Source: a virus
DNA length: 37,958 nt
Virus record (IMG/VR): IMGVR_UViG_3300035670_000625
Span: 1-37,958 of that record
Direction: 5' to 3' (one strand)
The notes under the pieces were generated by a model that was given only the letters and a program-made list of their open reading frames with translations, was not told where the DNA came from and searched no databases. A program made the translations under genes and the position numbers. Shown here one piece after another: positions 33,352 to 37,958 of this stretch (position 1 is the stretch's first letter; every line of letters begins with the position of its first letter).

Positions 33352-33442
33352 AATTGTCCACCTGTCCTGCGGGGCGTCCTGACCACTTGTCAGAGATGCC
33401 TTGTTAGGGTAAAAGTTTTGATAATTTCAAAAGGAATTTTAT

Positions 33443-33634
33443 ATGAGTAAGAGTGAGAGTTGTGCGAAATGCTATTTCTTTAAATCCAGTGGATCTGGGT
33501 CTCATGGATTTTGCCGTAGATTTCCAGCAGTGTTTACACACATAGATGAGGAGACCGGAAGACCACGCTTCTTCAATCCAGTTGTTTCTCCATATTCATT
33601 CTGTGGCGAGTTTGAGGATATTGACGAAGGATAG
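33443..33634 (+). CDS. Small Cys-rich protein
   Basis: A 63-residue protein with cysteines in CAKC (residues 7-10), FCRRF and SFCGEF, a common small phage pattern able to bind one zinc ion. An AAGGA lies upstream of the ATG. It is the first gene after the putative origin. Spacing of the Cys residues recalls the protein at 26265, but the sequences otherwise differ. Function unknown. Confidence 0.65.
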   Translation: MSKSESCAKCYFFKSSGSGSHGFCRRFPAVFTHIDEETGRPRFFNPVVSPYSFCGEFEDIDEG

Positions 33635-33653
33635 CTATTGGCGTAAATAAAAA

Positions 33654-33682
33654 GGGCGACTGGGACTGCTATCCCGTCGCCC
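33654..33682 (+). terminator. Hairpin in the leader of the HNH gene
   Basis: GGGCGAC-T-GGGA (33654-33665) pairs with TCCCGTCGCCC (33672-33682): 11 pairs with one bulged T and a 6-base loop. No T-run follows; an A-run precedes it, so it could be a leftward terminator or a translation-control element for the HNH gene that starts 22 bases later. Confidence 0.45.
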
Positions 33683-33704
33683 ACATCAACGGAGTGAGCC
33701 GTCA

Positions 33705-34307
33705 ATGAATACACAGATTATTACCACAGAACCGATTGTCGTCAAGCCTTGCATTAAATGCGGGGCTGAAGAGCGTTATGCTTCTGGTGGCTGTAAGCCA
33801 TGTTCACGCAAACATAGAGAAGCAAATCTTGAAAAGATTTTAGCATATGGCGAACAGTGGCGTGAAGCCAACCGAGAATATTGTCGCCAGTATGCTCAAA
33901 ATTGGCAAGAAGCTAACCGGGATCAAACCCGTGAATTAGCGCGTCAATATCGCAAAGATAATCCGGAAAAAATTAAGCAGAGTAAAATCAATTGGGAAAA
34001 GTCTAATCCAGAAAAACATAAAGCAATTTCGGTAAAGCGTAGACAAAACCGCCGAGCCAAAAAACTAGGTAACGGCGGAAAATTATCTAAAGGAATTATT
34101 GATGGTCTTTTGGCTCTTCAAAAAGGAAAGTGTGCTTGCTGCGGAGCATCTCTTAAAAATGGCTATCACTTAGATCATATCATGCCCCTTGCGCTTGGTG
34201 GTCAAAACAGCGATAATAACGTGCAGCTACTTACTCCGATTTGTAATTGGAAAAAAGGCGCTAAACACCCAGACGATTGGGCGCGTGAGAACGGGAAACT
34301 TTTATAA
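33705..34307 (+). CDS. HNH endonuclease with N-terminal zinc motif
   Basis: A 200-residue protein. An N-terminal CIKC and GCKPC motif is followed by a long charged helical region with four N-P-E-K or E-A-N-R-type repeats (residues about 35-110). The C-terminal HNH nuclease reads KCACCGASLKNGYHLDHIMP, then LALGGQNSDNNVQLL. HYLDH-type histidines, the Asn and the CxxC pair fit the beta-beta-alpha metal fold. It may be a free-standing homing endonuclease or the packaging HNH that works with terminase in cos phages; in circular order it lies upstream of the terminase. TAATG overlap with the next gene. Confidence 0.85.
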   Translation: MNTQIITTEPIVVKPCIKCGAEERYASGGCKPCSRKHREANLEKILAYGEQWREANREYCRQYAQNWQEANRDQTRELARQYRKDNPEKIKQSKINWEKSNPEKHKAISVKRRQNRRAKKLGNGGKLSKGIIDGLLALQKGKCACCGASLKNGYHLDHIMPLALGGQNSDNNVQLLTPICNWKKGAKHPDDWARENGKLL

Positions 34308-35059
34308 TGTTAGCAATGCGGGTTGAGACTAGTGATTTCGACAGGGGCCTACGGGTTCTTGCCGAAACGCCTAATATGATCCGCAAAGCTATTGTTGGTG
34401 CTTTGTCTGACACGGTGGATGATCTTTACACTCGCCAACAGTTGGAGATGAATAAGGTTTTTAATAAGCCTTCGCCATATGTGTTGAAGGGTCTGAAGAA
34501 AAGTTATCCCGGTGGGCGTGATGCTCAGTCATCAAGGGCGAGATTTGGTCAGGGTGTATTGAGGGCTGGAACCTACTTTGAATATTTTGGCGGCACTGGT
34601 TCGCCAGAGAGCATCGTCAAGCCACATGTGTTTGGTGGGAACAGGTCGCGTAAGTCATCTGAAAAACGTCTGCAAGGAATGGTGGCGTTGCTTGGAACCC
34701 AAGACACTGTGCAAGGCAGGAACTATCCTCGTGGATCGGGTGGTGACATCAATGGCGCTCGGTATAGTGAAATGCTGGCGGCTGTTGGTGCATTGTCTGA
34801 GACTGCGCGTTCTGCAATGCCCAAGGGTAAGCAGAGGAACCGTAAGAATATCAGCTTCTTTGTGATTAAGCGCGAAGGGACGCCAATTGGCATTGCGGAG
34901 CGGCGTGGCAAGGACGTTAAAATAATGCTTGTAAATACCAAAAAGAAGGCGGTATACAAAAAGCGTTATGATTATTTTGGCGTTGGACAGAAGCAAGTCG
35001 CTTACAGTCTGCCGCTGCACTTTAACCGTATTATTAACCGAATGGTATCTAGGCTATAA
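34307..35059 (+). CDS. Tail completion protein, gpZ-like, at a displaced location
   Basis: A 250-residue protein. The N-terminal helix with ETSDFDRGLRVLAETPNMIR and KAIVGALSDTVDDLYTRQQL resembles the start of minor tail protein Z (lambda gpZ), followed by a basic middle and a beta-rich end. Tail completion proteins help join tail to head. Such a gene normally lies between FII and U; here that slot is empty and the gene sits 27 kb away after an HNH gene. The start could be ATG 34307 or 34316. The assignment is by pattern and not certain. Confidence 0.5.
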   Translation: MLAMRVETSDFDRGLRVLAETPNMIRKAIVGALSDTVDDLYTRQQLEMNKVFNKPSPYVLKGLKKSYPGGRDAQSSRARFGQGVLRAGTYFEYFGGTGSPESIVKPHVFGGNRSRKSSEKRLQGMVALLGTQDTVQGRNYPRGSGGDINGARYSEMLAAVGALSETARSAMPKGKQRNRKNISFFVIKREGTPIGIAERRGKDVKIMLVNTKKKAVYKKRYDYFGVGQKQVAYSLPLHFNRIINRMVSRL

Positions 35060-35062
35060 CAT

Positions 35063-35260
35063 ATGATTAACGATAACATTGAGCATGAAGGCCCGAAGCA
35101 TCTGTATGCTTGTAGCGTACTGAACGATCTGATGATCCTGTTGGACAATGCAGCCAAAGAAGGTTTGGATCGATGCGATGATGAGGGATTGATTTACGAT
35201 TGGGCGTTCTGGTCAAAGGAATGCGCGAAGGCGCTTGGCGTAAAGAAAATTGCCTCATAA
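35063..35260 (+). CDS. Small unknown acidic protein
   Basis: A 65-residue acidic helical protein (KHLYACSVLNDLMILLDNAA, then AFWSKECAKALGVKK). It follows the gpZ-like gene by 3 bases with only a weak ribosome-binding site. Its last codons lie in the first copy of the 31-bp tandem repeat. No family recognised. Confidence 0.5.
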   Translation: MINDNIEHEGPKHLYACSVLNDLMILLDNAAKEGLDRCDDEGLIYDWAFWSKECAKALGVKKIAS

Positions 35261-35341
35261 ATCGTAGGAGGGGTAAATTTTTGCCTCATAAATCGTAGGG
35301 GGGGTAAATTTTTGGCCCATAAATCGTATGAGGGTCATTTT
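35250..35341 (+). repeat. Three tandem 31-bp repeats duplicating an RBS and TTG start
   Basis: Copies at 35250-35280, 35281-35311 and 35312-35341; the first two differ at one base, the third is diverged. Each repeat runs TTG-(C/G)C(T/C)-CAT-AAA-TCG and then a purine-rich block. Copies 1 and 2 stop at TAG after five codons (MPHKS). Copy 3 continues as a 79-codon frame (MAHKS-Y...). The purine block of each copy (AGGAGGGG or AGGGGGGG) sits 7 bases before the next TTG, as a ribosome-binding site. Confidence 0.85.
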
Positions 35342-35551
35342 CTTGCGCCCCGACGCAATAATATATCAATATTGAGCAATAATGTTGCTGGCTTCCTGCC
35401 AGCCGAAACTATTGCGACAATCCCGCGATTTTATACCTTATATATAGGGCCGCTAGGGCCATTGGCCGACGGCCAAAAATTATTTTCTCCCCGGATGCAT
35501 TTTTTTATTGACGCGGCCATTGGCCGTGATAATGCGGCTTATCGATTTTAA
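35312..35551 (+). CDS. Doubtful 79-codon frame with TTG start
   Basis: The frame starts in the third repeat copy with AGGGGGGG 7 bases upstream of TTG. The protein (MAHKSYEGHFLAPRRNNISI, then TLYIGPLGPLADGQ) has no recognised motif. Part of it is encoded by a GGCC-rich palindromic stretch at 35448-35526, so the frame could be chance. The repeated start region is the main argument for translation. Confidence 0.3.
   Translation: MAHKSYEGHFLAPRRNNISILSNNVAGFLPAETIATIPRFYTLYIGPLGPLADGQKLFSPRMHFFIDAAIGRDNAAYRF
35457..35526. repeat. Repeated GGCCATTGGCCG palindromes
   Basis: The 12-base GGCCATTGGCCG occurs at 35457-35468 and 35515-35526. The first copy continues into a 15-base perfect palindrome (TTGGCCGACGGCCAA) followed by AAAATTATTTT, which could act as a weak rightward terminator before the small-gene array. 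Confidence 0.5.
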
Positions 35552-35568
35552 AAATGGGAGTAAAAATA

Positions 35569-35736
35569 GTGTCTAACGAAACTTTTGGTTTAATTGTGAT
35601 TGCAATTTTCTTGGCGATTTTCGCAGCAACTTTTATATTTGGCGCGGCTCTTTTGGCCGGGCATGTTGCGCTTGCTATCTTATGCTCTTGCATGTTCGGC
35701 ATGGGACTAGGCGTTGCAATCATTGAGCGCGATTGA
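35569..35736 (+). CDS. Small membrane protein
   Basis: A 55-residue, very hydrophobic protein with two likely membrane segments (FGLIVIAIFLAIFAATFIFG, then ALLAGHVALAILCSCMFGMG). GTG 35569 is chosen because GGGAG lies 8 bases upstream, the same arrangement as at 36320; an in-frame ATG at 35554 overlaps that ribosome-binding site. Function unknown; superinfection exclusion or membrane signalling are possible for such phage proteins. Confidence 0.5.
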   Translation: MSNETFGLIVIAIFLAIFAATFIFGAALLAGHVALAILCSCMFGMGLGVAIIERD

Positions 35737-35761
35737 TTTTTAACAGTAAGGATATTTTGGC

Positions 35762-35977
35762 ATGAGCAATTCAAACAATCACCGTTTCAAAGTCCATAAA
35801 GTTGACGGTTCAACTTTCATTGTTGCCGATAGTACAACAGGCAACGAAATATGCACAGTTTCGGATTATGAAACGGCAGACGGCGACTGGACCAATGACG
35901 CTCAAAATCGCGCAATGACAATTGCCGCTTGCTTGAACAAAGCGGCATGGGACTATCGGCCAAGCTTTAGTCAGTAA
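35762..35977 (+). CDS. Small unknown protein
   Basis: A 71-residue protein (MSNSNNHRFKVHKVDGSTFI, then DYETADGDWTNDAQNRAMTI) with beta strands followed by a helix with Ala-rich AACLNKAAWDY. A good AAGGA lies upstream, in a leader resembling those of the neighbouring small genes. No family recognised. Confidence 0.55.
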   Translation: MSNSNNHRFKVHKVDGSTFIVADSTTGNEICTVSDYETADGDWTNDAQNRAMTIAACLNKAAWDYRPSFSQ

Positions 35978-36003
35978 CAATTTTAACATTAAGGATATAT
36001 GCA

Positions 36004-36291
36004 ATGGACTATCAAGAAATAACTTTTGAGCAATGGGAAGAGATTTATAGGCCTATCGCTAATCCATTTTGCGAAGGATACGAAAGCTTTGAATTTAATA
36101 CTTCCGATGAAAAGGAAATGGCTTTTGTTCAGCAACATATAGAGCGCAATGCCGTTTGGACTTGGAAAGATGATAACGACGGCGCGCCGGATTATATCAT
36201 TAGCGGCTGTTGGCGCATTAATCGGCTGGCCTATTATGTGACGGAAGTCCCATATGAGGGTGAGCGCGGAGATATAGCTGTTAATTTTTGA
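36004..36291 (+). CDS. Small unknown acidic protein
   Basis: A 95-residue acidic and aromatic protein (MDYQEITFEQWEEIYRPIAN, then AVWTWKDDNDGAPDYIISGC). It has the size and charge of many phage host-takeover proteins. The leader TTTTAACATTAAGGATAT repeats the pattern found before the upstream gene. No recognised domain. Confidence 0.55.
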   Translation: MDYQEITFEQWEEIYRPIANPFCEGYESFEFNTSDEKEMAFVQQHIERNAVWTWKDDNDGAPDYIISGCWRINRLAYYVTEVPYEGERGDIAVNF

Positions 36292-36319
36292 TCGATTTTT
36301 AATATTGGGAGTAATTCTA

Positions 36320-37018
36320 ATGCACCAGATACAATTCACCAGGACAAGCCGTAATTCAAAAACTGGACCTATGCCAGTTACAACAACGTCAGAAGAATCT
36401 TGCCCGGAATCCTGCCCATTGAAACACAACGGCTGTTTTGCCGATAGCGGACCACTTGCCTTGCTATGGCGCAAAGTCACAGAGCGCAAAGCCGGGATTG
36501 CATGGGATAGCGCAATGGCAGAGATTGCTAAGTTGCCGAAGGGGACTTTGTGGCGGCATAATCAAGCCGGGGACTTGCCGGGGACTGGAGATGCAATTGA
36601 CGCAACGGCACTGCACCAATTGATAGCCGCTAACAGAGGCAAGCGCGGCTTCACTTATACGCACAAGCCAGTCTCTGTTAATCTTGACGCACAACATGAG
36701 GCCAATGCGCATAGCGTTGCCTATGCCAATTCTAAGGGATTCGCTGTTAACCTATCGGCGGACAACTTAGCAGAAGCGGACCAATTGGCGGACTTAGAAA
36801 TAGGTCCAGTTGTTGTTGTGTTGCCTAGCGACCAATTGGCGGCAACGGTAACGCCTAACGGTCGCAAAGTCGCAATTTGTCCAGCTGTCCTATCTGATAA
36901 CGTCAATTGCACAACTTGCGGCTTGTGCGCAAAAATCGATCGATTGTCGATTATTGGCTTTCCGGCACATGGCACTAGCAAGCGCAAAGCCAGTGCTGTT
37001 GCAATGGGAGTCAATTAA
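36320..37018 (+). CDS. Unknown Cys-rich protein (DUF7227-like)
   Basis: A 232-residue protein from ATG 36320 (GGGAG 8 bases upstream; an upstream TTG in frame is not favoured). Two Cys clusters are seen: SCPESCPLKHNGCFADSGP near the N-terminus and ICPAVLSDNVNCTTCGLCAK near the C-terminus, followed by IIGFPAHGTSKRK. The bracketed Cys sets suggest a joined metal or Fe-S site. The N-terminal motif recalls phage proteins annotated DUF7227 or GP88-like, but it lacks the exact CX3CX2C of radical SAM enzymes. Function unknown. Confidence 0.55.
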   Translation: MHQIQFTRTSRNSKTGPMPVTTTSEESCPESCPLKHNGCFADSGPLALLWRKVTERKAGIAWDSAMAEIAKLPKGTLWRHNQAGDLPGTGDAIDATALHQLIAANRGKRGFTYTHKPVSVNLDAQHEANAHSVAYANSKGFAVNLSADNLAEADQLADLEIGPVVVVLPSDQLAATVTPNGRKVAICPAVLSDNVNCTTCGLCAKIDRLSIIGFPAHGTSKRKASAVAMGVN

Positions 37019-37019
37019 T

Positions 37020-37343
37020 ATGGCGCAAGGTATACAATCACAGACTGGACAATATATGCACGCGCATGGCGCGGCCCGGAGATACAAGATAGACGGCACA
37101 ACATATATAATAGGCATAGCCGGTGCATATAACGCTTATGGCTTGATAGGTCCGGAAAACAACGGCATTTTCATATTAGACGATGATGCAAAGCGCGTTG
37201 TTTTGGATAGGCATTGCGAAGAGCAATCCGGATATTTCGGCCCTAGCCAAGCGCAATGGGCAGAGATGAAACGCGTTGCCGAATTGCCAGCAACGGCATT
37301 TAAAAACTTTTGCCGAAACAATCCGCGTTATAGGGGAGATTGA
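37020..37343 (+). CDS. Unknown small protein
   Basis: A 107-residue protein starting at ATG 37020 (GGGAG about 8 bases upstream; a longer frame from 36954 overlaps the preceding gene). It has a beta-rich first half (GTTYIIGIAGAYNAYGLIGP) and a charged second half. Isoleucine is almost always encoded by ATA here, unlike in the capsid gene. No recognised family. Confidence 0.5.
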   Translation: MAQGIQSQTGQYMHAHGAARRYKIDGTTYIIGIAGAYNAYGLIGPENNGIFILDDDAKRVVLDRHCEEQSGYFGPSQAQWAEMKRVAELPATAFKNFCRNNPRYRGD

Positions 37344-37347
37344 TAAC

Positions 37348-37500
37348 ATGAGCCAATTGAGGCAATGGCGCAAAGAGCGCAAGCTAACGCAAGAGCAAGC
37401 GGCTGACCGTCTAGGGATAGGGCCGCGTCACGTTCAACGCATTGAGGCCGGGACTAGGCGATTGACGCCAACATTAGAGCGATTGATAGGGATTTTATAA
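37348..37500 (+). CDS. Xre/Cro-type HTH regulator
   Basis: A 50-residue minimal HTH protein: RQWRKERKLTQEQAADRLGI, then GPRHVQRIEAGTRRLTPTLE. This is a single five-helix Xre domain. Start ATG 37348 has GGGGAG upstream; the longer frame overlaps the preceding gene. It is next to last in the rightward array and probably regulates early or late transcription. TAATG overlap with the next gene. Confidence 0.75.
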   Translation: MSQLRQWRKERKLTQEQAADRLGIGPRHVQRIEAGTRRLTPTLERLIGIL

Positions 37501-37685
37501 TGAAACGAAACTATGGCATAATCGAAACTAACCTAACGCGTGAGCAAGCGGACCAAATAGGCGCATTGATTACACAAGTTAGGCAAGGCCAAGCCAAGCT
37601 TGACGCGTATATCAAGCAACAGAATAGGCCTCATCTAGTCGCTAGGCGCTGGCTAAGGATGCAACTAATCCGCTTGTTCAACTAG
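37500..37685 (+). CDS. Small unknown protein, last of the rightward array
   Basis: A 61-residue helical, Gln- and Arg-rich protein (NLTREQADQIGALITQVRQG, then RPHLVARRWLRMQLIRLF). Its start overlaps the HTH stop by 1 base, so it is co-translated with the regulator and may be its partner. It is followed 27 bases later by a strong terminator. Confidence 0.55.
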   Translation: MKRNYGIIETNLTREQADQIGALITQVRQGQAKLDAYIKQQNRPHLVARRWLRMQLIRLFN

Positions 37686-37711
37686 CCACAACATACAATC
37701 GAAACAACTAG

Positions 37712-37736
37712 GGCCGCTTTTGCGGCCTTTTCTTTT
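37712..37736 (+). terminator. Strong intrinsic terminator
   Basis: GGCCGC (37712-37717), a TTTT loop, GCGGCC (37722-37727), then TTTTCTTTT. It closes the rightward early array before the terminase operon. Confidence 0.85.
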
Positions 37737-37776
37737 GCCTATCGCATAGGCATTGCCAGCCGTTGCGCTGGCTTTT
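37737..37776 (+). repeat. Two further hairpins in tandem
   Basis: GCCTAT-CGC-ATAGGC (37737-37751) and GCCAGC-CGTTGC-GCTGGC (37755-37772), the second followed by TTTT. Together with the preceding terminator they form three consecutive stems within about 60 bases. Confidence 0.65.
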
Positions 37777-37871
37777 GACGTTTATGCATAGGGCGATTTT
37801 AAGGCCGTTTCAGACTAGGCGATTGCGCTTGGCTATATGGGTAGCAAGGCCGTTGTGATTAACGCCCTAGC

Positions 37872-37891
37872 GGCGCTCTGTGGCGCTCTGT
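37872..37891. repeat. 10-bp tandem direct repeat near the right end
   Basis: GGCGCTCTGT occurs twice in tandem (37872-37881 and 37882-37891), followed by GGCC. Short direct repeats beside a genome end are often terminase-binding sites. Confidence 0.6.
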
Positions 37892-37928
37892 GGCCTATGT
37901 CAGTGCGACATGAAAAGTGGGTCCTATG

Positions 37929-37941
37929 GGGCATATTGCCC
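37929..37941. repeat. Palindrome next to the right end
   Basis: GGGCA and TGCCC are inverted arms around TAT, 8 bases before the terminal repeat. Dyad symmetry close to the cut is usual for cosN sites. Confidence 0.5.
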
Positions 37942-37949
37942 GTGCGGGT

Positions 37950-37958
37950 GATTAGGAG
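37950..37958. repeat. 9-bp terminal direct repeat (right copy)
   Basis: GATTAGGAG at the end of the window matches positions 1-9 exactly. Confidence 0.7.

Larger units (their letters stand above)
33191..33442. other. Candidate replication origin with DnaA-box-like iterons
   Basis: 252 gene-free bases. TTGTCCAC or its complement occurs exactly at 33195-33202, 33204-33211, 33230-33237, 33273-33280 and 33354-33361. One-mismatch copies lie at 33214-33221, 33285-33292, 33324-33331 and 33346-33353. The motif matches eight bases of TTGTCCACA, the DnaA box favoured in some bacteria. A perfect 8-bp inverted repeat (33216-33235) and a larger hairpin (33326-33351) are embedded. An AT-rich stretch at about 33408-33442 could be an unwinding element. 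Origin function is inferred. Confidence 0.65.
37686..37958. other. Gene-free right end: hairpins, short repeats, presumed cos region
   Basis: About 270 bases without a gene. It holds the terminator at 37712, two further hairpins, two AAGGCCGTT copies (37801-37809, 37846-37854), a 10-bp tandem repeat (37872-37891), the palindrome GGGCATATTGCCC (37929-37941) and the right copy of GATTAGGAG. Dense symmetry next to the genome end and upstream of terminase fits a packaging site. Confidence 0.55.

Noticed and set aside
35250-35341. CRISPR-like array
   Set aside because: The units are directly tandem with no spacers between them and no cas genes are present.
1-37958. Temperate lifestyle
   Set aside because: No integrase, partition genes, excisionase or full-length repressor is visible; two small HTH proteins alone are not enough.

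Overview
The window looks like a complete or nearly complete genome of a siphovirus, about 38 kb, infecting a Gram-negative bacterium. A lambda-like head and tail cassette, a tape-measure gene, a T7-lysozyme-type amidase and an Rz/Rz1 spanin pair support this. A proteobacterial, perhaps alphaproteobacterial, host is only a guess. The first and last 9 bases are identical (GATTAGGAG), as expected for a circular assembly or for cohesive ends. No integrase, excisionase or large CI-type repressor is visible, so a virulent lifestyle is likely.

Layout. 1-241 and 37686-37958 together form a gene-poor stretch, rich in hairpins and short repeats, just upstream of the terminase, where a cos site would sit. 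242-22042 (+) is a compact late operon following lambda order: TerS, TerL, gpW-like, portal, protease-capsid fusion, FI-position protein, FII-like connector, two tail-terminator-like genes, two tail-tube genes, the G/G-T chaperone pair made by a -1 frameshift, tape measure, distal tail, L/K-position proteins, J-like tip protein, small tail proteins, a nucleotidyltransferase-fold protein and a 1455-residue fibre with an S74 self-cleaving chaperone. 22046-25302 (+) holds accessory and lysis genes: holin candidates, a winged-helix/phosphoesterase fusion, a DUF3310 protein, the amidase and the spanins.

25264-30648 (-) is a recombination/replication operon read leftward. In transcription order it encodes a Sak4-like ATPase, an unknown protein, a DUF669 SSB-like protein, an Fe-S RecB-like nuclease, an SF2 helicase, a Cys-rich protein, a VRR-NUC nuclease and three small proteins. 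It diverges at about 30.65-30.77 kb from a rightward operon (30770-33190) encoding a small HTH regulator, a stand-alone DnaA domain IV protein and a primase-helicase. Immediately downstream lie five exact copies of TTGTCCAC, plus near copies, in about 170 bp. This resembles a DnaA-box cluster and is a candidate replication origin.

33443-37685 (+) carries a Cys-rich protein, an HNH endonuclease, a displaced gpZ-like tail gene and a string of small genes, several with near-identical leaders. Three 31-bp tandem repeats here duplicate a ribosome-binding site and a TTG start.

The points most worth following up are the DnaA-IV/iteron replication module, the head polyprotein with an apparent internal capsid start, the polymerase-beta-fold nucleotidyltransferase in the tail operon, the parallel duplication of tail terminator and tube genes, and the repeated mini-ORF leader.
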